64,000 nt of DNA from Prostheceraeus crozeri (GCA_907163375.1 CAJQUW010005765.1:372001-436000); one strand, 5' to 3'; shown: positions 1 through 9,993, counted from the stretch's first letter. The notes: generated by a model not told the origin, from the sequence alone. Made by a program: numbers and translations.

Positions 1-175
1 ATTTTTTGATGAAGGTAAATTTGGATGACGTCTGTGTTGATTGCCTGTTAGGATGTAATATTGAATATTGTTGAATATTTCTGTATCTAGCCAATGTAAT
101 TAAAAATTTGACATTTCTATGTTAACTTATTGTCATAGAATTTAGCATTGAATGAATTAAAACCATTTGACATTA

Positions 176-269
176 ACCAAATGTACCATAGCGATGAAGT
201 GACATGACAAAAAATGTCAGACGAGGCCGCATTTAAGTCATGTCACTGAAGCGCTATGGTACATTTGGT
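176..269. repeat. imperfect hairpin, about 35-bp arms
   Basis: The segment 176-193 is the exact reverse complement of 252-269, and 198-208 is the reverse complement of 237-247. The few bases between these paired blocks do not match, and the loop is about 28 nt. It could be a tiny foldback element or a hairpin RNA; no target-site duplication is visible. Confidence 0.6.
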
Positions 270-504
270 ATGTCCCATGGCTGTAAACAATCTGTGATCT
301 TTCCAAGATATGAAATAATATTCATGATCAGTTCGTGCTATGATATATAGCAACAGATATCACACTTACATCAACAAAATGATTATAGTGACTTTCGAAT
401 TAATATTTTGACAATCATAGAAGTGGATAATAGTACACTAGAATGGAAGTTTGATATCTTGCCTATGTACAATGATGGCACATGGAAAAATCTATGGTTT
501 GTAG

Positions 505-729
505 ATCAGATTCGATCTAAAACATTATATCATAGTCAAGCCATTTGCCAAGTTTGTTGCGGAAGTTGTTGACAGCAAGTTACCGGATCTTCATGAGGAG
601 AATTTTAGTGAGATGGTGGTATTGTATCATGTGAAATAACCTACTTTTCCATGGATTAATATACGGTGTCTATTTGTGCCAGTCATTGACAACCATTATA
701 CAATTTTTCAACACTGGAATACGAATTAA
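505..729 (+). pseudogene. coding-like remnant, unidentified
   Basis: An open stretch from 505 to 639 reads as a protein-like sequence (containing HYIIVKPFAKFV and VDSKLPDLHEENF) before a TAA. A one-base shift then opens another protein-like stretch (PWINIRCLFVPVIDNHY, about 640-729). The second stretch faintly recalls the VPV..HW core of Ulp1-type cysteine proteases, but this is weak. I infer a decayed exon or transposon fragment with a frameshift. Confidence 0.25.
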
Positions 730-1689
730 AATTTGGTTCACAGATTCATATTGAAAGTGGTCGCTGTACTGATTGGAAGAACATCTCAAGAATTCACAGA
801 TAAAATTTCTAATTATTGGATAATTTCTCGGTCAAGCGGTTAAGAAACCTAGTGTTTTTCTAGAATAAGCACACTGAAATCTTTCTTACCTACAATCATT
901 TCTCAGATAAATAGAATGTCGCTGGAACTCTTCAATTAATCATTGAATGACTTATGTGATACAATTTAATGATATATTGGCAGCTGATTTTTGAATGCAT
1001 GCAGAGATTTTGAAATGGTTCAAATACGAGTATAATGAACCGGGGCCCTTTAAAGTAAAATAAATGCTCTAACATTTCCTGGCCTCTGATTTCAAACTGG
1101 AGTAATGCATGTTCTGCAAATCGACATTACAAGTTGCATATGTGTCTGATTATACTCTTGATAGATTATAGGAGCGATATTTCAAAATGATAAACGTACA
1201 AAACGTTTTAGAGGATTTCCTTCTTTGTCATCCTGTCGCTGCAGTATTTTGTAGATTCATTATTGCTTTTGAGTACATGGTCATTGGACCAGGGGCAACA
1301 ATCCAGATCACAAACTGCCTTGATAAATATAAATGCCAACCAGAAAACAAGGAAACCAGGTCGTACAATTTTCTTTTTGCCCCAACTAAGTTCCCCCGGC
1401 GTGTTCAATTTTCATGCAATTTCCATTCTAGGACTTTGTATGGTATTGTTAATTTCTATGTTGACAATAGATATCCATGCTTTGACAATATTAGTCTTTA
1501 GTCACAGAAATGGAGCTACATGCATAGAGTACGTGGATATATGGTCTAAATTCTAAGAATGAAAAGTGAGATGCACAAAAAGTGAAGTGCAAAAACATAA
1601 TATCACATAGCCTACATAGAGATATTTTTACACATATACATGCATTTGTCTATCTTGCGACAATGATATCATAACATCATCATAGATTT
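730..1689. other. no gene seen
   Basis: AT-rich sequence with many stops in all frames. The short overlapping ORFs at 1187-1556 have no recognisable domain. A C-tract lies at about 1697-1705, just beyond this stretch. Confidence 0.5.
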
Positions 1690-1750
1690 TCTTAGACCCC
1701 CCCCCGCATCCTTTTCGACTGATTCCTTTCCGTCGATACCACAACGGGCG
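1690..1750 (-). pseudogene. LINE RNase H fragment, distal part (split by BEL insertion)
   Basis: Read on the minus strand from 1750 downward, this sequence continues the RNase H-like fragment that breaks off at 7834. When one copy of the GGGCG target duplication is used, it supplies the C-terminal RNase H signature (C-G-I-D-G, with the usual preceding His replaced by Arg). The usual downstream acidic motif is only partly kept. It is an old decayed LINE piece that served as target for the BEL/Pao element. Confidence 0.5.
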
Positions 1751-1959
1751 TGTCGCGAACTTCTATTGTTAAAGGTTCGTGCGTGTTGTCAATCTGCTTT
1801 TGTCAAACTTTTATTGTTGAATGCTCCTATTATCAATTTGATATTGATGTCCGAGATCTGGATCAGTGTTCAACAGCTTTGTTTGTTCAATGTTCTCTCT
1901 CACACAATACACTGACGCCGAACAGAGCACTCGTTTTCTCTTACAACGAATCCGCAACA
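1751..1959 (+). repeat. BEL/Pao 5' LTR
   Basis: 209 bp, starting TGTCGCGAAC and ending TCCGCAACA, repeated without visible change at 7625-7833. It should hold the promoter; I see no canonical TATA box. Confidence 0.95.
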
Positions 1960-1979
1960 TGGCGCCCAACGCGTGTTAG
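1960..1979 (+). promoter_or_regulatory. probable tRNA primer-binding site
   Basis: The sequence right after the left LTR starts TGGCGCCCAACG. TGGCGCC is the classic start of retroelement primer-binding sites that pair with a tRNA 3' end. The exact tRNA is not determined. Confidence 0.75.
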
Positions 1980-2056
1980 CAGCTCTCCGTTACAGAAGTT
2001 TTGACTCCTCGAATATAAACTATTGGAAAACGGCGTGAACGTTCTGGATTTTGAGG

Positions 2057-5000
2057 ATGACGGAGAAGGATACCTTGGTGAGACAACGAGGATTTGTTCG
2101 ATCGGCAGTTACAAAATGGATTGGACGTGTAAGTGACGATCTTTCTCCACATGAAATTAAGGCAATTCAGGCAAGCTTATCAAATGACTTATTGAAGTTA
2201 GAAAAACTTGACAGTTCAATTTTTGATTTGTGTAACGATGACGAGGTCGATTCAGAAATGGATAAATGTCTAGACTATAAATTAAAAATTCAATCCGCTT
2301 TAGCGCTTTTGCAATCTTTTGATAGTTCTGATGTCAAACATGGAAAAACGATTTCTGAATCAGCCTCTGTCAAACTTCCAAAACTTACCTTGCCTATTTT
2401 TTCGGGAAGTAAGATGGAGTGGCAATCATTTTATGATATTTTTGAGACGTCTATTATAAACAATCCATCTTTATCCGATATACAAAAGTTTGTGTACTTG
2501 CAATCATGCCTGACAGGTACAGCTAAGGCTGCCATAGGGGGTTTGAACCTTGCATCAAAGAACTTTGGGATAGCAATTGACATTCTACGAGAAAGATTCG
2601 GATCTCCTCGTAACGTCATTAATGTCCATTTACGTACTATTCAAGATCTGATATGTAAGTCTGAGTGTGTTTCTCATTTGCGTGAGTTTTGTGACAGTAT
2701 AAAGTTGCATGTCCGTTGTTTGGAAAGTTTAGGTGTTCACACTAACTCATATGAAATGGTTATTTTACCAAAGATTATTTCTAAGTTGCCGAGGGATATC
2801 AAGTTATGTGTATGCGAAAAATCTTACGTTATGGATTCTATTGAGGCATTTCTAGATATTTTTGAAAACGTTATTAAACTTCGTGAAACGATTGATGATA
2901 ACTATACAACTACAAAACGTATTAGTTTCAAAGACAAAATTGGTGACGGACAGAATACTAACTCCGGTTCGGTTATTGCTTTGACTACGACAGATGACTC
3001 ATTGAATACTGTAAATCGAGGTCGTAACGTTATGAAGCTTCGCTGTACCTTCTGTGGTGGGGAGCACAAGTCTTCTTGGTGCGAGATAATACCCTTCTTG
3101 GAGGACAGAATTAGCTTTCTAAAGAACGAAAAGAGATGCTTTATTTGTCTCAAGCGTAATCACATGGCCCTTTCATGCAAATCCAAGGGTAACTGTAAAA
3201 AATGTACTAAGTCGCTTCATCACATCGCTATCTGTCCAAAAGTGATAAAGAAAAAACCTACAGAGGATTCAGATAAAAATGATCCAGACAGTATCGCAAA
3301 GCAGATTGTTCACGTACCTTCAAATGAAGCATCTGTATTGACAACAGCGGATAAGGGAGCGCACGTTATGCTTCCAACAGCAAAAGTTATACTCAAGTCT
3401 CCGAGCCATGATAAAGAACTTATGGTTAAAGCGATATTCGATACCGCAAGCTCACGAAGCTACGTAAGACGTGACTTATGTGAATACTTGTCGATTACTC
3501 TTGGTCAAGAAGAGCAATTACCCTTAAATACTTTCGGTACTAATTCTCAAGTATCACATACTATTTCTCCCGTAAATATCGAGTTCAGTAAAGTTAATTC
3601 TCCGATTTCAATGAAGTTAAAAGCATGCACAGTGGACATTATTTGCAATCCTCAACATTCTATAAGTGTACAAGATTTCCCACATTTACGCGGTCTCGAT
3701 TTAGCTGATCCTTATGACGCTCGAGATACACAACTTGATATTGGGATATTGATTGGGGCTGACCAATATTATAACTTTGTTTTCGGGGATCAAATTATTC
3801 GAGGGACTGAGGATCACCTGGTTGCAGTAAATAGCAAGTTGGGTTGGATCATCCAAGGTCCTATATTCATTAATCCGAATTCGAAATTTTTTGTGGAGCA
3901 GACCTGGTCAACGACAGCGATGCTATGTAAAGAAGATGATTGTATTCAGCAACTCCAAAAGTTCTGGAACCTTGAACACATTGGCATACTTCCCAAAGAA
4001 GTTGAAGAATCTACATTTCTCCCAGATATTCAATACTCCAATAATCGCTATACTATTGCTTTGCCCTGGAAACAAGAAAAGTCAAGTCTCCCGTTGACAT
4101 CGAATTTCTCGATTGCATTGAAGCGATTGAATAAAACGATCCAAGAAGTGAAATCAAACCAAAACGTTTACCACGAATACCAGAAAATTTTCGATGATCA
4201 GTTGAGGAACGAAATGATTGAAAAAGTCGATCAGAGTGCATCCAACAGCACTCCCATTCACTACTTACCTCATCGACCAGTTATACGAATGACTTCTGAA
4301 TCGACGAAAATCCGCATTGTTTTTGATGCCTCGTGCAGGAAGAATAAAAGATCGATATCCCTCAACGACTGTTTGCTACAAGGACCATGTAGTCTACCTA
4401 GTATACCCAGTCTGATTATCGGATTTCGTCTACACGCCATCGGGATAACTGCTGATATAGAAAAGGCTTTTTTACAAATCCAAATTAACCCAGATGATAG
4501 AGATTCACTTCGTTTTTTGTGGCTTGATTCGGATAACAATTTGATAACGTATCGACATCGGTCTTTGGTATTCGGATTAACATGCAGTCCGGCAATTCTG
4601 GAACGTGTCATTCATGAACATTTGCATAAATTCAGCTCTCTGTATCCGGCCTTAATGGAGAAATTGAAAGACAGCATGTATGTCGACAATCTGATAACGG
4701 GATGTTCATCATTAAACGAGGCCGAGCAGTTGTATTCAATTTCACGTCGTATTTTTTCTGATGCTGGATTTAATCTCAGACAATGGCATACAAATTCAAG
4801 TGATCTCGACAAAATCTTTTCTCAAGGAAACGTCGGTAGTGGCGTCGATTCTAGATTCGAGTCGGAGAGGATTCAAGAAGACACATCTACGTTTTCTGAG
4901 TCGATTCTTAATCAAGATATGTCTACGGCAAAACCGGATAACACTGTATCAATTCTCGGAATACCATGGAATTTTGAGGATGATGTTTTTCAAATTGATT

Positions 5001-7297
5001 ATCGACATATTGTCGCGACTGAAGGTCCAATAACCAAAAGATCAATTTTGTCTGAAGCAGCTCAATTTTATGATCCCATTGGCTACCTCGCTCCTACCCT
5101 GATTATACCAAAAACAATATTTCAAAGCCTCTGTAAATCGAAATGTGACTGGGATTCGACTGTTGATGATGAAACAGCTTCCAAATGGAAATCATGGTTC
5201 TCCGATATGTCAAAATTTTCATTGTCTTTACGACGGCCATACTTCGATTATTGTGAAAATGCAATAAATGTGCAAATACATGCCTTTGCAGACGCTTCTA
5301 AGGCAGCGTATGCGTCGGTCGTATACTTGCGCATTGAATACGACAGCGGGGATATTTCATGCAATATATTGATAGCTAAAAGTAAAGTTTCCCCATTGAA
5401 TGCATTAACTATTCCTCGCTTGGAATTGATGGGATGTCTTTTACTGTCAAGACTTATCGACTATTTACGACCTTTATTCTCAGATGTTTGTTTTTTCTGT
5501 TGGAGTGACAGCAAAACTGCTTTATCGTGGATCACCAACCAAACCAAAGTGTGGCCCGTATTTATTCAGAACAGGGTTTCAGAAATTCGTCGACATACAC
5601 ATGATTGTCAGTGGAGATATGTTCCATCCGAACATAATCCCGCCGATTTACCTTCGAGAGGCGTAGCTCCCTTGTCTTTGATAGGAAATTCTGTTTGGTG
5701 GAATGGACCTACATTTCTACAATATGAATTGAATCATTGGCCCGAAAACGAGCAAATTTCTAAAACATCCGATGAGAATACAAGAAGTGATGTCTGCCTT
5801 TTAGCGCAATCGTCATCGTCTATTTCGAATATCATTGAAATCGATCGCTACTCCTCCTTCCAAAAGCTACTGAGAGTTACGGCAATTGTTATTAAGTTTA
5901 TTAGAATATTGAGGAAAGAAATATCAGATGCTACGATTACTTCTACAGATTTAGACAAGGCAGAGTCCATGTGGATCAAAGAAATGCAAAACGAGGAGTA
6001 TAAATCGGAACTTCTCCATCTCCAAAGCAATGGACCAAGTACTAAGCTGTGCAAGAGTCTTTGTCTTTTTGTTGATAGCGTGGGAATCATTCGCTCGAAA
6101 GGTCGTTCTCCATCGGTACTTCCTGAGGAAACAAATAGTCCTATACTTATGCCTAAGGATTCGAAGTTTATCGATTTATTCGTTATGGATGCTCATCGAG
6201 ATGTTTGTCATGGTGGTGTCTCGGCGACCTTAGCTAAATTGAGAGAAAGATATTGGATTATCAAAGGAAGACAACACGTCAAGAAGTTCGTTCGCCGATG
6301 CCATTGGTGTCAACGGGTTCAAGGGTTTCATTATGTCCAAAAGGCTGTTCCTGATATTCCGAAATTTCGATTAAGTCAGATACGTGCTTTTTCTTCCGTC
6401 GGAATTGATTACTGTGGACCCTTGTATTCGCGCAGTAATGGGGAGAGTACGGTCAGAAAATGTTACATTTGCCTTTTCGTGTGCGCATCCACAAGAGCCA
6501 TGCATCTGGAACTGGTTCCGGATTTAACTGCCTTAGCCTTTTGCAGGGCACTCAAAAGATTTGTTGGACGACGGGGAATTCCGCATATTGTATCCGATAA
6601 CGCTAAAAATTTTAAAGCGGCTTTCAATATCTTGAAAGCTGTGTCTGAAGATGATGCTGTGTCGAGGTACACAAGTTCTAAGCGGATTGTATGGAATTTT
6701 ATCGTAGAAAAGGCAGCCTGGATGGGCGGGTTTTATGAGAGAATAGTCAAAGAGGTGAAAGTTGCTCTTAAGAAAACCGTCCGCAAATCACTGTTAACAT
6801 ACGAAGAATTGGAAACGACTGTCATTGAGATTGAGGGTGTGCTCAATTCCAGGCCGCTACTCTATGTTGGGGAGGAAAATGAAGGCATGATACTCTCTCC
6901 CAGTCATTTCATTATTCTCCAACGTCATACACATCTTCCGGATTCTCCGTATACCGAACCAGTTCAGTTGAATATTCACGATAAGATTCGCTATCAGAGA
7001 AACTTATTAAATTGTTTCTGGGATATATGGCTGAAAATGTACGGTACATCATTACGGGAAAAGGGTTGGCGTAGTCATCGAGGATCGTCTGATGAGCCCG
7101 AAGTGAATGATGTTGTAATGCTGATGGATGAAAAAATACCCAGATTAAATTGGAAAATTGGTACTATTCTTGAAGTTTGTAGAGGGCGCGATAATTGTAT
7201 TCGATCTGCTGTAGTGATTGTGAGGAGTGGTAATAGGTGCGTGCGTTTGCGTAGGCCCATTCGCCTATTGGTGCCCATAGAAAAAGGTTCTGATTAA
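2057..7297 (+). CDS. BEL/Pao gag-pol polyprotein
   Basis: A single frame of about 1746 residues. I start at ATG 2057; the frame is open slightly upstream only through a TTG. Order of domains, with residues counted from about 2051: a DUF1759-type Gag (about 110-290); Cys/His knuckles at about 331-400; an aspartic protease with FDTASS near 460; Pao-type reverse transcriptase with its active-site box YVDN near 876; RNase H with FADAS near 1078 and WSDSKTA near 1151; integrase with an H-H-C-C zinc site (about 1381-1425) and a D, D, E triad near 1452, 1514 and 1564; and a DUF5641-like C-terminal domain. The polyprotein makes, processes and integrates the element's cDNA. The frame has no stop or frameshift. 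YVDN in place of YVDD is the one oddity. Confidence 0.95.
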   Translation: MTEKDTLVRQRGFVRSAVTKWIGRVSDDLSPHEIKAIQASLSNDLLKLEKLDSSIFDLCNDDEVDSEMDKCLDYKLKIQSALALLQSFDSSDVKHGKTISESASVKLPKLTLPIFSGSKMEWQSFYDIFETSIINNPSLSDIQKFVYLQSCLTGTAKAAIGGLNLASKNFGIAIDILRERFGSPRNVINVHLRTIQDLICKSECVSHLREFCDSIKLHVRCLESLGVHTNSYEMVILPKIISKLPRDIKLCVCEKSYVMDSIEAFLDIFENVIKLRETIDDNYTTTKRISFKDKIGDGQNTNSGSVIALTTTDDSLNTVNRGRNVMKLRCTFCGGEHKSSWCEIIPFLEDRISFLKNEKRCFICLKRNHMALSCKSKGNCKKCTKSLHHIAICPKVIKKKPTEDSDKNDPDSIAKQIVHVPSNEASVLTTADKGAHVMLPTAKVILKSPSHDKELMVKAIFDTASSRSYVRRDLCEYLSITLGQEEQLPLNTFGTNSQVSHTISPVNIEFSKVNSPISMKLKACTVDIICNPQHSISVQDFPHLRGLDLADPYDARDTQLDIGILIGADQYYNFVFGDQIIRGTEDHLVAVNSKLGWIIQGPIFINPNSKFFVEQTWSTTAMLCKEDDCIQQLQKFWNLEHIGILPKEVEESTFLPDIQYSNNRYTIALPWKQEKSSLPLTSNFSIALKRLNKTIQEVKSNQNVYHEYQKIFDDQLRNEMIEKVDQSASNSTPIHYLPHRPVIRMTSESTKIRIVFDASCRKNKRSISLNDCLLQGPCSLPSIPSLIIGFRLHAIGITADIEKAFLQIQINPDDRDSLRFLWLDSDNNLITYRHRSLVFGLTCSPAILERVIHEHLHKFSSLYPALMEKLKDSMYVDNLITGCSSLNEAEQLYSISRRIFSDAGFNLRQWHTNSSDLDKIFSQGNVGSGVDSRFESERIQEDTSTFSESILNQDMSTAKPDNTVSILGIPWNFEDDVFQIDYRHIVATEGPITKRSILSEAAQFYDPIGYLAPTLIIPKTIFQSLCKSKCDWDSTVDDETASKWKSWFSDMSKFSLSLRRPYFDYCENAINVQIHAFADASKAAYASVVYLRIEYDSGDISCNILIAKSKVSPLNALTIPRLELMGCLLLSRLIDYLRPLFSDVCFFCWSDSKTALSWITNQTKVWPVFIQNRVSEIRRHTHDCQWRYVPSEHNPADLPSRGVAPLSLIGNSVWWNGPTFLQYELNHWPENEQISKTSDENTRSDVCLLAQSSSSISNIIEIDRYSSFQKLLRVTAIVIKFIRILRKEISDATITSTDLDKAESMWIKEMQNEEYKSELLHLQSNGPSTKLCKSLCLFVDSVGIIRSKGRSPSVLPEETNSPILMPKDSKFIDLFVMDAHRDVCHGGVSATLAKLRERYWIIKGRQHVKKFVRRCHWCQRVQGFHYVQKAVPDIPKFRLSQIRAFSSVGIDYCGPLYSRSNGESTVRKCYICLFVCASTRAMHLELVPDLTALAFCRALKRFVGRRGIPHIVSDNAKNFKAAFNILKAVSEDDAVSRYTSSKRIVWNFIVEKAAWMGGFYERIVKEVKVALKKTVRKSLLTYEELETTVIEIEGVLNSRPLLYVGEENEGMILSPSHFIILQRHTHLPDSPYTEPVQLNIHDKIRYQRNLLNCFWDIWLKMYGTSLREKGWRSHRGSSDEPEVNDVVMLMDEKIPRLNWKIGTILEVCRGRDNCIRSAVVIVRSGNRCVRLRRPIRLLVPIEKGSD

Positions 7298-7608
7298 TTC
7301 AAATGCATGGTTCAATCCCCCTCTCAAATCTAACCTATTTCTTACGATTTGTACATTCGTTTTGTACTTATGTTCAGTTATTATGCCCGACACAGTTGCT
7401 TTTTGAACGGGTACCGTATCATATTTCTACATGTCTCAAATCGTATTTCTATTTTTTGCGTAGATCGTGCTCTGAAGAAAGACTGAATGCCTCTTTTATT
7501 CATGCAATGCATGAATAGTGATCTTCATGCGTCTATGATTGGAGTGATAATTTATTATCTATTCTCTCTGCGAGTTATCCGTTATATTTGTTTTTTATGC
7601 CTGCTCCC

Positions 7609-7624
7609 ATAAAAAATAGGGGAG
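7609..7624 (+). promoter_or_regulatory. polypurine tract
   Basis: AAAAAATAGGGGAG directly precedes the 3' LTR, the expected place for the plus-strand DNA primer. Confidence 0.8.
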
Positions 7625-7833
7625 TGTCGCGAACTTCTATTGTTAAAGGTTCGTGCGTGTTGTCAATCTGCTTTTGTCAAACTTTTATTGTTGAATGCTC
7701 CTATTATCAATTTGATATTGATGTCCGAGATCTGGATCAGTGTTCAACAGCTTTGTTTGTTCAATGTTCTCTCTCACACAATACACTGACGCCGAACAGA
7801 GCACTCGTTTTCTCTTACAACGAATCCGCAACA
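7625..7833 (+). repeat. BEL/Pao 3' LTR
   Basis: 209 bp, identical by eye to 1751-1959, followed by the target duplication GGGCG. Confidence 0.95.
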
Positions 7834-8165
7834 GGGCGGTTACAAATTGAACGCTCATGTTTTTCGTCTGCTGCTTCAATAAGTAGCTGCCACACTTTGG
7901 ACTGGTGTTGTGTTCCCTGGTGTAATGGTCCATTCTGGAGTGCCTTTATCATAGATTGTGAGTCGGTGCGGATGAGCAATTTCCCCTCCAGCTGATGAAG
8001 GCTCAAGATTTCAATAGCGACTAATCCGGCAAAGAGGTCTACAAGTTCTGCAGTAAAAGATGAAGAGCATAATGACCAGCGGGAGCCGATGTCTTTAGTA
8101 AAGGTAACTTGTCTCCTGTTAACCTTTGTCCTCTTGTAGTCGCGCATGATACTCGGTTTCATAGC
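7834..8165 (-). pseudogene. LINE RNase H domain fragment, proximal part
   Basis: The minus-strand translation shows an RNase H fold: a strand with SRWSLCSSSFTAEL (conserved TAEL), a helix with AIEIL, then LIRTDSQSMIKAL (catalytic Asp region) followed by a helix. It breaks off at the BEL/Pao LTR and resumes at 1750 on the other side. LINEs of the I/R1-like groups carry such a domain after the reverse transcriptase. No reverse transcriptase remains next to it. Confidence 0.7.
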
Positions 8166-8530
8166 GTCTTGGAATCATAGATTTCTGCTTCATGGTACAA
8201 AGTTAAAATACAACTTCTTAAGCGTGTATAGACAAAGCCATCGAATGGGACAGTGATGTCTCGTTCTAGAAATATAATTGAAGAAATTACAAGATGATCA
8301 TATTAATCATCATTTAGAGCTCCAAAGGTGTCAATCTTATACCACGGAAGTAACTTGGCGCCATCCTAGTTGGTACACAGGCAATGAAATGAATAATCAT
8401 AACCTATTTTTCTTATTAGCTGAACTGCTACCTAGGACCTACACACTTCGATATACGAGCACCGTATATACTACTTGTTCATCAAGAATTGTTGAAAATT
8501 GGTTAGATGACAACATTATCTTATTTGTAG
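8166..8530 (+). other. sequence upstream of peptide gene 1, probable intron end
   Basis: No domain is visible. The stretch ends TTATCTTATTTGTAG, a good 3' splice site with a pyrimidine-rich run, just before the peptide exon. Confidence 0.45.
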
Positions 8531-8914
8531 AGACTTCCATCCTTGGAGTGTTCGAAATGGTGCCTTATTTTCCTTGTATTGGGGATGTTGGAAATCTGCG
8601 TAGCAACAGCACGTACACAGTACTGCGTGATTAAAATGACAGAAATGGTGCTAAAACATCACCAGCATTATGATAATGGTCAACTTGAATATGAATCAAC
8701 AGAAGCGGATTCATGGATTGATGAGCCACCAATCTCTCTGAATGAAATAGATCCAAATATTTTCCAACGAAGGAAGCGAAGTTATAGAGTGAAACCTCTT
8801 CCGAAAAAAACAAGGGATTGCATTGAATCTTGTTGCAAGGTATACGGCGAGAGAATCTGCGAGAATAAACTTTCAGATGGCAATTGTCCCCAGTTTGCAC
8901 CTGCAGGGAGATAG
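8531..8914 (+). CDS. secreted cysteine-rich prohormone-like peptide 1 (insulin-like layout)
   Basis: An exon follows the acceptor ending at 8530, and the frame runs from TTG at 8543 to TAG at 8914 (123 codons). Numbering from TTG: hydrophobic signal peptide 1-23; Cys28 in YCVIKMTEMV; Tyr43; acidic linker 44-75; furin site RRKR 76-79; C-terminal core Cys93, 97, 98, 106, 115 (CIESCCKVYGERIC). Six mature cysteines allow three disulfides. Paralogues at 38013 and 43854 begin MDFSKLW and MEAIKWW where this one reads LECSKWC, so the usual ATG has become TTG. There is an in-frame stop at 8528-8530, so translation needs a non-AUG start or an ATG from an upstream exon; otherwise this is a pseudogene. 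The layout recalls insulin precursors, but the spacing (C-x3-CC-x7-C-x8-C) is not that of insulin. Role, probably extracellular signalling, is inferred; a secreted toxin-like peptide is not excluded. Confidence 0.6.
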   Translation, partial: RLPSLECSKWCLIFLVLGMLEICVATARTQYCVIKMTEMVLKHHQHYDNGQLEYESTEADSWIDEPPISLNEIDPNIFQRRKRSYRVKPLPKKTRDCIESCCKVYGERICENKLSDGNCPQFAPAGR

Positions 8915-9135
8915 AATCCTGAAAGTAGAAAGTCGCAAATGAACAGTGCTATTGTTATATCTTACGCTCAAAAATATGTATGATCATTTATCAAAGTGTG
9001 TTTTTTGTTTCATTTGAAGAACAGACAATATTTGATTTGAAGTAATTTCCTAGAGAGAAATCTGGAAAATTCTAGAGGGAGATTCTAGATGACGAAAATT
9101 TTGTAGAACTAATGTAGAAAACTTTGCTACTAAGT
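8915..9135. other. 3' flank of peptide gene 1
   Basis: No canonical AATAAA close to the stop codon and no other ORF. A short repeated motif with TCTAGA cores occurs at 9050-9090. Confidence 0.4.
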
Positions 9136-9156
9136 CGGGCTGTGTCGGCTGTGCAC

Positions 9157-9346
9157 CGGTTCCCGTGCCGGTGCGCCATCACTGGGATCAGTTAACCGGT
9201 TACACTTTCTCTTAACCGGTTAAAATCGTTGACGATGTTTGATTAGATTTATCTTGTATATGAAAATTGTCGATAAACCTTGACAAATGAATCAATACCG
9301 GGAATCCTCATTTAACCGGTTAACCGGTCCCAGCCGTGCGGTGCAC
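9157..9346. repeat. cluster of AACCGGTT palindromes, possible small inverted-repeat element
   Basis: AACCGGTT occurs at 9194-9201, 9214-9221 and 9314-9321, with AACCGGTC at 9322-9329 and CACCGGTTCC near 9157. The ends carry GTGCACCGG near 9155 and CGGTGCACC near 9340 in opposite orientation. Either a short inverted-repeat element or a cluster of binding sites. Confidence 0.5.
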
Positions 9347-9859
9347 CAAAATGTGAGGTAAAATTGATGCTTCACTGTCTAGATTCAATTATAATCAATT
9401 CATTTTTTGTCTGTTATCTCAATCATAGCAAATATAGAGAGAAAAATATTTTGAGTATGCAATGTGTTTAATTAATCCAACTAGAAGAACTTTATTCAAT
9501 TATCAATTCAATTCAAACTTCTAATTTCTATATTTTCATATATTATGAAAATGAAACTTTTTGAAAATAACGGTTGCCTCATTAAGTTATTCAATAGCGT
9601 GACAGGTTATTTTAGGCAAAAAATCTCAATTCCTCTGACCTCAGAATTTTGGAATCTCAATGAATAGGATTGTGGTCCGTAAAACTTCCAGCGGCCAGCG
9701 TTTCGTCCGATACTCGCAGCATAGCAACATCCCAGAGACTGCTTGAAGTCAAGTCATGTCGAGATGTTGACCTTCTTGCACCGTAATCTGTAGAATCTTT
9801 ACTATATTTCCTGATGTTTTCGGGCACTTTGAAAAAAGCATATCTCTCAGCATCAACAC

Positions 9860-9993
9860 AGCTCCCTATTTAAAGTGGCAGCCATGCCCAGCCGCAACGT
9901 CATATTTAACGAATGCCTGCAGAAATTTCACCAACTTCCTAATAGCAAATCTCAAATTTACCCGGGCATGGCTGCAACTTTAAATAGTGAGCT
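9860..9993. mobile_element. short inverted-repeat element (134 bp)
   Basis: The left end AGCTCCCTATTTAAAGTGGC and the inverted right end AGCTCACTATTTAAAGTTGC match over about 30 bp, both continuing into CAGCCATGCCC-like sequence. No internal gene. Family not determined. Confidence 0.65.

Larger units (their letters stand above)
1746..7838 (+). mobile_element. complete BEL/Pao LTR retrotransposon
   Basis: The element has 209-bp LTRs at 1751-1959 and 7625-7833, which look identical base for base and begin TGTCGCG and end GCAACA. It is bounded by a 5-bp target duplication, GGGCG, at 1746-1750 and 7834-7838. A primer-binding site follows the left LTR, a purine tract precedes the right LTR, and one uninterrupted gag-pol frame lies between. 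Identical LTRs and an open frame indicate a recent insertion. Confidence 0.95.
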
